From assembly GCA_028712075.1 (NCBI GenBank), contig JAQTQX010000018.1:1-64000 (forward strand): a stretch of 64,000 bases of DNA, read 5' to 3'. Positions 18,391-27,951 of the stretch are shown piece by piece. Each line of letters opens with the position of its first letter. The first letter of the stretch is position 1. Position numbers and translations under genes: made by a program. This DNA is from Desulfuromonadaceae bacterium (lineage in GTDB: Bacteria; Desulfobacterota; Desulfuromonadia; Geobacterales; Pseudopelobacteraceae). Under the pieces are notes generated by a model. The model was not told the origin of the DNA, made no database searches, and saw only the letters and a program-made list of their open reading frames with translations.

Positions 18391-20355
18391 TCACCCTGAA
18401 AACTTCTCCCACTCACCATACAGTTTTTCCAGTCGTCCGTTCAGTTCTGCATGGCGCTCACCCCCCTGCAATCCGCGCTCGGGATCGTCAAAAAAACCGG
18501 GGGCGTTCATTTTATCTTCCAACTGTGTCAGTTCCCGTTCAACCGCGGAAATCTGCGCCTCAATCTCCCCCATTTGCTTTTGCCGCGCCTGTTCTTCCCG
18601 CTTGCGTCGTTTCTCCTCTTCCCGGTCTTTCAGGCGCACTTCCTTGTTCAGTGGGGGGAGCGGGGCCGGAGAACTGTCAGTCGAAATTGAAGTGGTTGCG
18701 GAAGCCGTTGGGCAGGAGGCAGGGAGAGGCTTCACCCCTCCTGCCTCCTGAAAAGAAGCGCCTTTTTTCCCCAGGTAATATTCGTAATCGCCGAAGAAGT
18801 TCACCACCTTTCCCCCTTCAACCTCGACTACCCGCGTGGCGAGCGCATTGACAAAATAGCGGTCGTGCGAAACAAACACCACCGTGCCGTCAAAGCTTTT
18901 GAGGGCGTCCAGCAGAACTTCCTTGCTGTACAGGTCGAGATGATTTGTCGGCTCATCCATCAACAGCAGGTTGGAGGGGCGGAGCAGCATCTTGGCCAGG
19001 GCGAGGCGGTTCCGTTCGCCGCCGGAGAGAACGCCGATCTTTTTATGAATATCGTCGCCGGAGAAGAGAAATGCTCCGAGGATGTCGCGCAGTTTCGGCA
19101 CCATGTCATACGGAGCATCGGCATACAGTTCATCGTAGGCGGTACGGCTTTGTTCAAGGACATTGGCCTGATCCTGTGCGAAATAATCCATGCTGACATT
19201 GTGCCCGGGCAGCCGTTCCCCGCCTTGGAATTCTCCGCCGGCCAGCACCGCCATGAGGGTCGATTTTCCGGCACCGTTGTGTCCGACCAAAGCAACCCGT
19301 TCACCTTTGTCAATCGTCAGGTCAATAGTGTTCAACACAACGTGAGCGTCGAACGAGCGGGTCAGCCCCTTCAGCTCCATGACCGTTTTGCCGCTTTTTG
19401 GGGCATCCGGAAACTGGAAGCGGATTTTTTTCCGTTCGGGGGGGAGAATAATCCGTTCCACCTTTTCCAACTGTTTAACCCGTGACTGAACCTGCGAGGC
19501 CTTGTTGGCCTGATAGCGGAAGCGGCGGATGAAATCCTCGGTTTTTTCGATCTCTTCATCCTGGATACGCTTGGCATTCCGCAGAGCGGAGACCCGTTCG
19601 TCGCGCTGGACAAGATACCGGGTGTAGTTGCAGTGATAGTCGGAGATTGTATGGTTCCAAACTTCGGCGATGCGGCTGCAGACGCTGTCCATGAAGAAGC
19701 GATCATGCGAAACCAGGATAACCGAGCCGGGATAGGCGCATAGGTATTCTTCAAGCCAGTTGCGCGCCTCGATATCAAGATGGTTGGTCGGTTCGTCAAG
19801 CAGCAGGATATCCGGTTTCTGCAGCAGCAACCGGGCGAGGGCAATACGCATCTGCCAGCCGCCCGAGAACTCCCCGCAGTCGCGGTGCCAGTCGAATTGG
19901 GCAAAACCGAGCCCTTTCAACACCGTGCCGATCTCCGCTTCCATGGTATAACCGCCGCCATGCCGGAACTGTTCCTGTAGTTCGCCATAGCGTGCCAAAA
20001 TTTGGTCGTGTTCTGGAGAGTCGTGCGGGAGCCGTTCCAGTTCCTGGCCGATCCGGTGCAGCTCCTCCTCCATGGCGAGCAGTTCAGCGAGAGCGGCGCG
20101 GGCCTCATGGAACAGCGACAGACCTTCGGTGACGATGCCGTCCTGCGGCAGATAGGACGCTTTGGCGCCACGGGCGAACTGAATTTCTCCCGATGACGGT
20201 TCGGTCAGGCCAGAGATGATCTTCATCAGCGTCGATTTTCCCGCGCCGTTTTCGCCGACGAGCGCTACCCGCTCCCCTTTTTTCAAGTGCCAGGAAATAT
20301 CGGTGAAGAGGGGATTGCCGGCAAAGTCTTTGGATAGATTGATGAGTTGGAGCAT
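18391..20355 (-). CDS. ABC-F family ATPase
   Basis: A 654-residue protein with two ABC ATPase domains and no membrane segments. Each half has Walker A (GENGAGKST and GHNGAGKST), a signature motif (FSGGWQMR and LSGGERNR), and Walker B followed by EPTNHLD. The linker of about 80 residues is charged and helical, as in ABC-F translation factors (EttA/Uup/YheS group). A Pro-rich spacer and a C-terminal coiled coil (about 590-650) resemble the Uup DNA-binding tail. It probably acts on the ribosome. The start at 20355 (MLQLINLSKDF) fits the family better than the in-frame upstream codon at 20376. It converges with the TraB-like gene. Confidence 0.88.
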   Translation of the reverse strand: MLQLINLSKDFAGNPLFTDISWHLKKGERVALVGENGAGKSTLMKIISGLTEPSSGEIQFARGAKASYLPQDGIVTEGLSLFHEARAALAELLAMEEELHRIGQELERLPHDSPEHDQILARYGELQEQFRHGGGYTMEAEIGTVLKGLGFAQFDWHRDCGEFSGGWQMRIALARLLLQKPDILLLDEPTNHLDIEARNWLEEYLCAYPGSVILVSHDRFFMDSVCSRIAEVWNHTISDYHCNYTRYLVQRDERVSALRNAKRIQDEEIEKTEDFIRRFRYQANKASQVQSRVKQLEKVERIILPPERKKIRFQFPDAPKSGKTVMELKGLTRSFDAHVVLNTIDLTIDKGERVALVGHNGAGKSTLMAVLAGGEFQGGERLPGHNVSMDYFAQDQANVLEQSRTAYDELYADAPYDMVPKLRDILGAFLFSGDDIHKKIGVLSGGERNRLALAKMLLRPSNLLLMDEPTNHLDLYSKEVLLDALKSFDGTVVFVSHDRYFVNALATRVVEVEGGKVVNFFGDYEYYLGKKGASFQEAGGVKPLPASCPTASATTSISTDSSPAPLPPLNKEVRLKDREEEKRRKREEQARQKQMGEIEAQISAVERELTQLEDKMNAPGFFDDPERGLQGGERHAELNGRLEKLYGEWEKFSG

Positions 20356-20412
20356 GGCTGGCGTTGTAACATACAATGTGAGGTGTCGGCAAGCGGAGGG
20401 TGTGTGCTGCGC

Positions 20413-20440
20413 TTGCCCTATTCGGCAAACCTGCTACACT
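20413..20440 (+). promoter_or_regulatory. Candidate sigma-70 promoter for the HlyD exporter operon
   Basis: TTGCCC (20413-20418) and TACACT (20435-20440) are separated by 16 bp and lie about 65 bp before the exporter start. By eye only. Confidence 0.35.
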
Positions 20441-20504
20441 GGCGTCAGCTCCAGAGTCATCGAGCGGCAGCAAAAATACCCTGGTAAAGAGGGTGCCATA
20501 TACC

Positions 20505-21497
20505 ATGAATCTCCATCATGCAACATATATGCAGACTTCCGTACGCATCTGTGCGGTGCTGGCACTCCTGTTTTCTGCTGCGTGCAGCACGGAACCGGCA
20601 CCATCAAACAGGGTTCAGGGGTATGTCGAAGCCGACTACGTGTATGTCACCGCACCGTTGGCAGGGAAACTGCGATCGCTCTCTGTCCGGCGTGGGGCAC
20701 ACGTCAGTGCTGGCGAGTCGCTCTTCCTGCTGGAAAGTGTTCCGGAAAAAACGGCTCGCGATGAGGCAACACAGCGGCTTGCCCAGATCCGTGCCCAACG
20801 GGCTGATGCAGGAAAAGGGAAACGCCCGACGGAAATTGCGGCTGTCACAGCGCAGCTGAATCTTGCTCGGACAGCGCTCCAGCTGTCCGAGCAGGAGCTG
20901 GCTCGTCAGGAGAAACTGCTGCTTGCAAACGTAGTGGCTCTTCAGGATGTGGAACGACAGCGTTCAGCACGGGATCAGAACCGGCAGCGGGTTGGACAAC
21001 TGGAGGCGGAGCTCCGTACGGCACAGCTTGGTTCGCGCAGCGATCAGATGGCCATGCTCCATGCTCAGGAACAGTCTCTCGAAGCGGCTCTTGCCAGAAG
21101 CGAATGGGAGCTTGCCCAGAAGCAGCAGTCCGCTCCGGCCGCGGGGGTGGTTTTCGATACGTTGTACCGGCCGGGCGAGTGGATCGCTGCCGGACGCCCG
21201 GTGATTGTGCTACTACCTCCGCAGAATATCAAGGTGCGCACTTTTGTGCCGCAGTCATTGTTGACATCCATTCATACCGGCAGTAAGGCGGCGATCACGG
21301 TAGACGGAAAGCCGGCTCTGCTCACCGGGATTGTGGCGTACATTTCGCCGCAGGCGGAATACACACCGCCGGTTATCTACAGTCAGGAGCATCGGCAGAA
21401 ACTGGTCTACCTGGTAGAGCTGACGTTTGATCCGGCACCGGCAGATCTGCCCCATCCGGGGCAGCCGGTTGACGTCCAGTTCGGAACCGGCAGATGA
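20505..21497 (+). CDS. HlyD-type membrane fusion lipoprotein (YbhG-like)
   Basis: The periplasmic adaptor of an ABC exporter, 330 residues. A signal peptide ends in a lipobox-like LFSAAC, so the protein is probably a lipoprotein. It has the biotinyl-lipoyl-like segment (GYVEADYVYVTAPLAGKL), a long alpha-helical hairpin (about 90-200), and a C-terminal beta-barrel region. The ATG at 20505 has GAGGG upstream; a second ATG at 20529 is possible. The stop overlaps the next start (ATGA), giving a three-gene exporter operon with ATPase and permease, like ybhGFS. The substrate is unknown; drugs or other hydrophobic compounds are usual. Confidence 0.87.
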   Translation: MNLHHATYMQTSVRICAVLALLFSAACSTEPAPSNRVQGYVEADYVYVTAPLAGKLRSLSVRRGAHVSAGESLFLLESVPEKTARDEATQRLAQIRAQRADAGKGKRPTEIAAVTAQLNLARTALQLSEQELARQEKLLLANVVALQDVERQRSARDQNRQRVGQLEAELRTAQLGSRSDQMAMLHAQEQSLEAALARSEWELAQKQQSAPAAGVVFDTLYRPGEWIAAGRPVIVLLPPQNIKVRTFVPQSLLTSIHTGSKAAITVDGKPALLTGIVAYISPQAEYTPPVIYSQEHRQKLVYLVELTFDPAPADLPHPGQPVDVQFGTGR

Positions 21498-22420
21498 ACG
21501 GGAACATCGCTATTGATGTACGAGGCATGACCAAACGCTTTGGAGAGCATACCGTTGTCAACGGCATCGATCTTCAGATGCGCAGCGGCGAAGTGTGCGG
21601 CTTCCTTGGACCGAACGGGAGCGGCAAGACCACCTTTATCCGGATGCTCTGCGGTCTGCTGGCAGCAGATGCCGGTGAGGGGACTTGCCTCGGCTTCGAC
21701 GTTATCAGGGAAAGTGAGGCGATCAAGCGCCATATCGGCTACATGACACAGCGTTTCAGCTTTTACGAGGATCTGAGCATTGTTGAAAACCTTGATTTTG
21801 TGGCACGCATGTATGACGTGAACAATCGTCGCCAGGCGGTGCAGGATAGCATCGAACGACTCGGTCTTGCCGCCCGCCAGAAGCAGCTGGCCGGTGAGCT
21901 GTCCGGGGGGTGGAAGCAGCGCCTCGCCCTTGCGGCCTGCCTGATTCATAATCCGAGGCTGCTGCTGCTTGACGAACCGACCGCCGGGGTTGATCCGAAA
22001 GCGCGCCGTGACTTCTGGGAGCAGATTCATGAACTTGCCGGACAGGGACTCACTTTTCTGATCACTACCCACTACATGGATGAAGCGGAACGGTGTGACC
22101 GGCTCGCCTATCTTTCCTACGGTAATCTGCTCACTCACGGAACGGCGGCAGAGGTGATTGCCGGAGCGGGGTTGACGACCTGGTCGGTCAGCGGCTCCGA
22201 ATTGGCAGAGCTTGCCCTGCAGTTGCGCGGCATTCCGGGAGTCAATCAGGCGGTTGCCTTTGGTGCCAGGCTGCATGTAAGCGGTACCAGTCAGCATCTG
22301 CTTGAACAGGCAATTGCCCCCTTTCGCACGGAACAACACACATGGCAGCAAGTCAATCCGGGGCTTGAGGATGTTTTTATTCATCTGATGGGCACTTCAC
22401 AGGATAACTACACGCTATGA
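21494..22420 (+). CDS. ABC exporter ATP-binding protein
   Basis: A 308-residue ABC ATPase. It has Walker A GPNGSGKTT, signature LSGGWKQR, Walker B LLLLDEPTAGVD and the H-loop TTHYMDEAE. The C-terminal 80 residues form the extension typical of ABC-2 drug/lipid exporters such as YbhF and NatA-type proteins. YbhF in E. coli has two ATPase domains; this one has a single domain. It overlaps both neighbours by four bases, so translation is coupled with the HlyD adaptor before it and the permease after it. Confidence 0.92.
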   Translation: MNGNIAIDVRGMTKRFGEHTVVNGIDLQMRSGEVCGFLGPNGSGKTTFIRMLCGLLAADAGEGTCLGFDVIRESEAIKRHIGYMTQRFSFYEDLSIVENLDFVARMYDVNNRRQAVQDSIERLGLAARQKQLAGELSGGWKQRLALAACLIHNPRLLLLDEPTAGVDPKARRDFWEQIHELAGQGLTFLITTHYMDEAERCDRLAYLSYGNLLTHGTAAEVIAGAGLTTWSVSGSELAELALQLRGIPGVNQAVAFGARLHVSGTSQHLLEQAIAPFRTEQHTWQQVNPGLEDVFIHLMGTSQDNYTL

Positions 22421-23559
22421 AACAGCGCCCGCCATTGTCGTTTGCCCGTTTCTGGGCCATCGTCCTGAAGGAATTTGTCCAGATGCGGCGGGACCGGCTT
22501 ACCTTCGGCATGATTATCGGCATTCCGGTCGTACAGCTGATGCTGTTCGGTTATGCGATAAACGGTGACCCCAAGCATCTGCCCACCGCCGTACTCATGG
22601 CAGACAGCAGTCAGTACAGCCGATCTCTGCTGTCTGCGCTGAAAAACAGTGATTATTTCCGCTTTGTCCGCCGGCTGAACAGTGAGAACGAGGCTGAAAA
22701 AGCGCTTGCACGCGGGGACGTTCAGTTTGTGGTCACGATTCCGGTGGATTTCAGCCGAAAGCTGTTGCGCGGTGAAAAACCGACCATTCTGGTGGAAGCT
22801 GATGCGACCGATCCTTCGGCAACCGGCAATGCGATTGCCTCTCTCAGAACAGCCATCAACAGCGGGCTGCAAAACGATTTCAAAGGGCCTCTCGCCTTTC
22901 TGGCGGGGAGTGATGCCGCAGTGAATCTCCGTGTCCACGCCCGCTACAATCCGGAAGGAATTTCGCAGTTCAATATCGTCCCTGGTTTGATGGGGGTTGT
23001 CTTGACAATGACTATGGTCATGATTACCGGTTTGGCCATCACCCGGGAACGGGAACGTGGCACCATGGAAAATCTCCTTTCAATGCCGACCCGGCCGCTT
23101 GAAGTGCTACTCGGCAAGATCCTCCCCTATATTTTTGTCGGCTACATCCAGGTCGGTCTGATCCTCATAGCGGCGCGGTTTCTCTTTCATGTGCCGATGG
23201 CCGGCAGCATCCCGCTGCTATTGTTGACGTCACTGATCTTTATCGCCGCAAATCTGGCAATGGGTATCACCTTTTCCACTCTGGCAAAGAACCAGCTCCA
23301 GGCGGTGCAGATGACCTTTTTCTTTTTCCTGCCGTCGCTGTTGCTCTCCGGCTTCATGTTCCCGTTTCGCGGCATGCCGGAGTGGGCGCAGGTCATTGGC
23401 GAAATTTTACCGCTCACTCATTTTCTGCGTATCGTCAGAGGAATTCTGCTGAAAGGGAATGGATTTTCGGAGGTAATGCTGCAGTTATGGCAGATCGTGC
23501 TCTTTGCGGCCATCGTCCTGACCATCGGTGTGAAGCGCTATCGAAAAACGCTTGATTAG
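22417..23559 (+). CDS. ABC-2 type exporter permease (YbhS/YbhR-like)
   Basis: A 380-residue permease. One membrane helix near residues 25-45 is followed by a large extracytoplasmic domain (about 50-175), then five hydrophobic helices from about 180 to 375. The motif RERERGTMENLLSMP after the second helix is characteristic of ABC-2 permeases, as is the helix pair with LLLSGFMFP. E. coli YbhSR uses two permeases; only one is encoded here, so a homodimer is likely. It is the last gene of the operon. Confidence 0.9.
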   Translation: MKQRPPLSFARFWAIVLKEFVQMRRDRLTFGMIIGIPVVQLMLFGYAINGDPKHLPTAVLMADSSQYSRSLLSALKNSDYFRFVRRLNSENEAEKALARGDVQFVVTIPVDFSRKLLRGEKPTILVEADATDPSATGNAIASLRTAINSGLQNDFKGPLAFLAGSDAAVNLRVHARYNPEGISQFNIVPGLMGVVLTMTMVMITGLAITRERERGTMENLLSMPTRPLEVLLGKILPYIFVGYIQVGLILIAARFLFHVPMAGSIPLLLLTSLIFIAANLAMGITFSTLAKNQLQAVQMTFFFFLPSLLLSGFMFPFRGMPEWAQVIGEILPLTHFLRIVRGILLKGNGFSEVMLQLWQIVLFAAIVLTIGVKRYRKTLD

Positions 23560-23829
23560 AAAAATAGCCTACGCTTGGTATTTGCCATTGAAGAAATATA
23601 GCCACCGTGTTGATGTCTCGGCGTTCCATGAACCGGAGTTTGCAACAAAACGAGCAGAAGGGCTAAGGCGCTAACGGGTATGACGTTGACCGGGCGAGTT
23701 TAGGACCGGTCGAACTGTCTGGGATTTCAATTTTTATCTATTTGTATGGCATTGAAACTTGCACCCTTGTCTTTTATTCAACCGTTACATAACAAACCTG
23801 CGTCCCCTTCGAGCTTTTTTCCCTTGTAC
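23560..23829. other. Intergenic region with nothing recognised
   Basis: A 270-bp gap between the convergent exporter permease and flavoprotein genes. A short GACCGG/CCGGTC stem (about 23688-23711) has no T-tract. No gene is seen. Confidence 0.4.
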
Positions 23830-24432
23830 TTATGCTTGTACCAGTCTTCCCGCCAAATTTATAATCTTGGCCCGCACACCTGCCGACAGCTTCGGGTGCT
23901 GTTCCTTGGCAATCATACCCGTAAAGAGTGTACCAACGATTTCGGCGCCAATAACCTTTGCCGTCATTTTAAGTTGTGTATCGGTTCCAAACAACCAGCG
24001 CCCTAAAATTCCCGGAGCAGCACACGAGGAAACCAGCAGCGCTTTTTTCTTTGGTGCCTGCGCTTTTCTATACTGTGGCCCATTCATATCCCACGACCAA
24101 TATGCATAAACAGCCAACCGCTCAATAAACCGTTTAAAAATGGCTGTGACTGAACCAAAGTTTGTTGGTGACGCAAGAATATAACAATCCGCTTGCTCGA
24201 TCTTATCAATCAATTCCTGCATGCCATCATGGTGTACGCACTCCTCCGGCTCCGTACCGGGCTGTTGGGTGCATGCACGGCAATTAATACAAAACTCGAC
24301 TGGGTATTCCCGGAGAAGTATAGTCTCGACTTCGGCCCCAGCCGCCACTAAAGCCTGTGCCAAGGCCTCAACAGTTTGATCGGTTATACCATCATCCCGA
24401 TATGAACCATTAATTGCGAGTATCTTGATCAT
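23830..24432 (-). CDS. Flavodoxin-fold NAD(P)H-dependent oxidoreductase, possibly iron-sulfur flavoprotein
   Basis: A 200-residue protein with the flavodoxin-like FMN_red fold. The N-terminal phosphate-binding loop is INGSYRDDGIT, the second FMN loop is ASPTNFGSVTA, and YEWSW-like aromatic residues follow (YAYWSWD). A cysteine cluster CINCRAC with a fourth Cys ten residues on (EECVH) resembles the compact iron-sulfur motif of Isf flavoproteins. It may reduce quinones or other electrophiles, or move electrons. GGGATAG precedes the ATG. It is not obviously linked to the arsenic gene 245 bp upstream. Confidence 0.8.
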   Translation of the reverse strand: MIKILAINGSYRDDGITDQTVEALAQALVAAGAEVETILLREYPVEFCINCRACTQQPGTEPEECVHHDGMQELIDKIEQADCYILASPTNFGSVTAIFKRFIERLAVYAYWSWDMNGPQYRKAQAPKKKALLVSSCAAPGILGRWLFGTDTQLKMTAKVIGAEIVGTLFTGMIAKEQHPKLSAGVRAKIINLAGRLVQA

Positions 24433-24676
24433 GGTAGCTATCCCTTTCTGAGATGAGATATCTGTATTTCAGAGTTCCCATACTCATTCGTTTTAAGGTG
24501 TAGTTTTTACCAACGGATATGGCTTTGACCCGCCGGGTTGTTGGGCGGGTCTGGGCGCATGTTGAACACTACTTCGCTTTTTCTGTGGGAGTAACAAGGG
24601 CGTGTGCCAACTCTGCCGGTTGTCCGAAGTTGAACCGCGCCCCCCTTACTCTTGCAAGTTTATGCTGAAGTCAGAT

Positions 24677-25477
24677 CTATGATCTGATTGCCTCAATAGT
24701 TGCCGACACCACATAATCTTCGATCTTGCTTCCTGGCATCCAGTCACGGATAAATGTTTTGCTTTCAGCTTTTGGTTTGATCTGAATCTTCTCAAAACCG
24801 CTTCGATGCAACATGGTTTCAAGGTCCTGAACAGAAGATGCCCCGGCTATGCATCCGGTGTGGAACGCTATATCTTTCTTAAGGACTTCGGGCAGTTCAG
24901 CGGTGGCAACAACATCGGATACCGCTAACCGCCCCCCCGGCTTCAATACGCGGAATGCCTCTCTGAATACCCTTTCTTTCTCGGGAGAAAGGTTGATCAC
25001 GCAGTTCGAAATGATGACATCAACAATCCCATCGGCTACAGGCAGGTTTTCCAACTCCCCCAGTCGGAAATCGACGTTACCGAGGCCAGTTTTCTCCGCG
25101 TTCCGTCTGGATTTGGCGATCATTTCCGATGTCATATCAACGCCGATCACTTGTCCCTTGACGCCAACGGCTCGCGCCGCCAGAAAACAATCAAATCCTC
25201 CGCCGCTCCCCAGGTCGAGCACCGTTTCACCGGGTTGCAAAGAGGCGATGGCCTGCGGATTGCCACAGCCAAGCCCCATGTTCGCTCCTTTCGGCACAGA
25301 TGTCAGGTCCTCGCTGGAGTATCCCAAACCAAGCGAAATACCCGCTACAGTCATATCATCTGGCGATCCACAACAGGAAGAGGTGGAACAACCGCAACCG
25401 GCGTTCCCTGATTCAGCTATTTTCCCGTAATTCTCCCGTACTGCATTGCGAATCTCGTCATTCCTGACTTTGTCCAT
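24677..25477 (-). CDS. arsM: Arsenite S-adenosylmethionine methyltransferase
   Basis: A 266-residue class I methyltransferase. It has an N-terminal Cys-rich segment (CGCSTSSCCGSP) typical of ArsM, then GLGCGNP, the SAM-binding motif VLDLGSGGGFDCFLAA, ISNCVINL with the As-binding Cys, and a further Cys in FHTGCIAGA. ArsM methylates As(III) to mono-, di- and trimethyl species. The Cys set (two in the core plus one N-terminal) fits arsenite binding. GGAG precedes the start. It lies 88 bp after a SigZ-like sigma factor on the same strand, a pairing that suggests the sigma factor controls it. No ArsR is in the window. Confidence 0.92.
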   Translation of the reverse strand: MDKVRNDEIRNAVRENYGKIAESGNAGCGCSTSSCCGSPDDMTVAGISLGLGYSSEDLTSVPKGANMGLGCGNPQAIASLQPGETVLDLGSGGGFDCFLAARAVGVKGQVIGVDMTSEMIAKSRRNAEKTGLGNVDFRLGELENLPVADGIVDVIISNCVINLSPEKERVFREAFRVLKPGGRLAVSDVVATAELPEVLKKDIAFHTGCIAGASSVQDLETMLHRSGFEKIQIKPKAESKTFIRDWMPGSKIEDYVVSATIEAIRS

Positions 25478-25565
25478 TTTGAATCTCCTTCAATAGAGTT
25501 TATGAGCAATGCTCACCCTAAAGACGGTATGATTTCAAAAAGGACGCAAAATTCTGTGTCACTCG

Positions 25566-26114
25566 TCAACAAGCATCACAAGACTTCCCGTTGTGTTCAT
25601 AATCACAGAGCCTTCCGTTATGATCGAACTCAAGCCGGCAGCACTCGGCCAGCATTTCTTTCAATTGGGCACGCCCTCGCTGCACTCGGGATTTGGCGCC
25701 AGAAAGGGAAGTGCCCTGTATCTGTGCGACCTCCTTCTGCGTTAATCCTTTTATTTCTGAAAGAATGACAGCCTCACGATAGTTTTCCGACAACTTTTGT
25801 ATCATGGGTTGCAGGCAATCCGACAACTCTTGCATGACCTTTTCGCTGGGATTGTTTTCGGGATGTGGCAGCCACTCGGGAATCTCTACGGCGGGCTTTT
25901 TTGAGCGATAATGATCGATGACGGCGTTTCTCGAAATTTGATATAGCCAGCTTTGCATCTTTGTCTTGTCCTTCAGGAAAGACAGTCCTCCATGCATTTT
26001 CAGAAATACGTCCTGAAGAATATCATCGGTTGCCATGTCATCTGCAATTTTGCTTTTGATGAAAGCTCGAAGCCGTGCATGATATTCTTTCCAGATTTTT
26101 TCCGATGTACTCAT
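25566..26114 (-). CDS. sigZ: SigZ-like ECF sigma factor with Cys-rich tail
   Basis: An RNA polymerase sigma-70 family protein, 182 residues. Region 2 is about 10-75 (DDILQDVFLKMHGGL, WLYQISRNAVIDHYR) and region 4 is about 100-155 (LSENYREAVILSEIKGLTQ, SGAKSRVQRGRAQLKEML). The C-terminal tail carries five cysteines (ECCRLEFD, RLCDYE, KSCDAC), an arrangement that could bind a thiophilic metal or metalloid. No anti-sigma gene is adjacent. Its position right before arsM suggests control by arsenite or thiol stress, but this is inference. Confidence 0.85.
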   Translation of the reverse strand: MSTSEKIWKEYHARLRAFIKSKIADDMATDDILQDVFLKMHGGLSFLKDKTKMQSWLYQISRNAVIDHYRSKKPAVEIPEWLPHPENNPSEKVMQELSDCLQPMIQKLSENYREAVILSEIKGLTQKEVAQIQGTSLSGAKSRVQRGRAQLKEMLAECCRLEFDHNGRLCDYEHNGKSCDAC

Positions 26115-26394
26115 TGGAACTCCATGGGATCAACGACAGTATGGGAGCGCAACGGCAACCCTTGACACGAGACATTTTCGGCCCTATCCCCTCAATCGCT
26201 TTGGCACAAATCATGATCTTGTGCTGATATCCCTTGGCAACAGCTGCCGCCCTCATATCGCCAAATATCTCGCCGATCTCGCCGATCTCGCTGTTTTTCG
26301 CGGCCTCCCCGGCTTTCATGGCCTTAATGGCTGATTTAACCGAAATTCCAGCTGATCTATAAATTGATCCGCTCCTAGTTTATCCCATTTCTTT

Positions 26395-27951
26395 TCACTC
26401 CAACAGGTACCCTTTGGCAAGTTCGCAAAAGTCGGCAGCTTGCTGCTCCTGCCATATGTGATCTTTCCCCAATTCGCACGCCAGCAACTCTGCAACCGCT
26501 GACGCGGCGGTAATGCTCGCACGGGCATCCAGCAAAAGCGCCCTGGTACGGCGTGCCAGCACATCATCCACTGTCCTTGCCCATTCGTGCCGTACCGACC
26601 AGACAACCTCTCCCTTACAGTAAGGGAGCGCCGGGTGAAGCGGTTCGCGCCAAAGGGGGTTCTCTTCGAGAAGCAGTTCCAACGCCGGAGCGTCGCTGCC
26701 GTAGACTTGCCACTGATCGCCTGTGCGTACACCTTCCTGCCAGCCATGAATATGCAAACTAGCGGTGACGGATGGCCGATCATCAAGCCCGCCGACCTGG
26801 GCCGCTGCAGTCACCGTATCCTCCCCCATTTTGCGGTAGGTGGTCCATTTGCCACCGGCTATGGTGACCAGCCCGCTGCTGTCTATCAGGAGGGTGTGGT
26901 CGCGTGAAAGTGAGGCTGTATCGCCAACGCCGTCGGTACGCACCAGCGGACGGATGCCGACGAAAACGCTCAACACATCGGTCGCCGTGGGATGCCGGGT
27001 GAGATATCGCGAAGCATGAGTAAGGAGAAAATCGATCTCTGCCGGCAATGGGCGAGGTTCGAGAGGAGCCGCCATTATCGGGGTGTCGGTGGTGCCGACG
27101 ATGGTCCGGCCGTGCCATGGGACCGCGAACAGCACCCGTCCGTCATCGGTATGGGGGACCATGATGCCGCTATCGCCAGGAAGAAACGAGCTATCCAGGA
27201 CGAGATGTACGCCCTGGCTCGGGCTGATAAGCCCCCTCGCGCTTGGATCGATCATGCGTCTTACGCTGTCGATGAAGGGACCTGTGGCATTGACTACAAC
27301 CTTTCCCTTTATTCGGAATTTTTTACCGCTTTCACTATCAATTGCCTCAACTCCTGCCACCAGACCGCTTTCTTGAAAGATACCCGTCACCTGCAGATAA
27401 TTGAGCGCAACTCCTCCCAAATCTTCGAGAGTGAGGGCAAGACTGATCGCAAGCCTCGCGTCGTCGAACTGGCCGTCATGGTACATCACCCCGCCGCGGA
27501 GCCCGTTTGGCTCCACAGTTGGAATGTGGCGCAGAGTCTCTTCCAGAGACAGCAAACGGGACGGACCGAGCCCCAGCTTCCCGGCCAGAATATCGTACAG
27601 CTTGAGGCCTACCCCGTAGAAAGGACCTTCCCACCAGTCATAGATGGGAACTATGAAAGAGAGGTTGTGAACCAGATGGGGAGCGTTGCGGATTAGAAGC
27701 CCTCGTTCCCGCAGCGCCTCAAGCACAAGGGAAAGATTGCCTTGCTGCATATAGCGCACTCCACCGTGGATCAGCTTGGTGCTCCGGCTGGAGGTTCCTT
27801 TGGCGAAATCACTCTGCTCCAGGAGGAGGGTCCGGTAGCCCCGACTCGCAGCCTCCACCGCCGTACCCAGGCCAGTGGCGCCGCCGCCGATCACGATCAT
27901 ATCCCAGACCGGTTCATTTTCCAGTTGCCTTAGTAAATCTTCGCGCATCAT
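26395..27951 (-). CDS. glpD: Glycerol-3-phosphate dehydrogenase, FAD-dependent
   Basis: A 518-residue aerobic-type GlpD. The FAD dinucleotide motif [20 protein letters not shown] lies at the N-terminus, followed by [15 protein letters not shown], the signature of the family. The C-terminal region has [21 protein letters not shown] and the helical cap domain. It oxidises glycerol-3-phosphate to dihydroxyacetone phosphate at the membrane and feeds electrons to quinone. The preferred ATG at 27951 overlaps the glpK stop as ATGA, so translation is coupled. The C-terminus is normal in length. Confidence 0.93.
   Translation of the reverse strand: MMREDLLRQLENEPVWDMIVIGGGATGLGTAVEAASRGYRTLLLEQSDFAKGTSSRSTKLIHGGVRYMQQGNLSLVLEALRERGLLIRNAPHLVHNLSFIVPIYDWWEGPFYGVGLKLYDILAGKLGLGPSRLLSLEETLRHIPTVEPNGLRGGVMYHDGQFDDARLAISLALTLEDLGGVALNYLQVTGIFQESGLVAGVEAIDSESGKKFRIKGKVVVNATGPFIDSVRRMIDPSARGLISPSQGVHLVLDSSFLPGDSGIMVPHTDDGRVLFAVPWHGRTIVGTTDTPIMAAPLEPRPLPAEIDFLLTHASRYLTRHPTATDVLSVFVGIRPLVRTDGVGDTASLSRDHTLLIDSSGLVTIAGGKWTTYRKMGEDTVTAAAQVGGLDDRPSVTASLHIHGWQEGVRTGDQWQVYGSDAPALELLLEENPLWREPLHPALPYCKGEVVWSVRHEWARTVDDVLARRTRALLLDARASITAASAVAELLACELGKDHIWQEQQAADFCELAKGYLLE

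Noticed and set aside
24527-24551. GACCCGCC/GGCGGGTC hairpin between arsM and the flavoprotein gene
   Set aside because: No T-tract follows on either strand, so I do not call it a terminator.
26038-26319. Minus-strand open frame of 93 residues overlapping the start of sigZ
   Set aside because: No family features; half of it overlaps sigZ in another frame. A tandem CGCCGATCT repeat near 26271-26290 explains part of the open frame.
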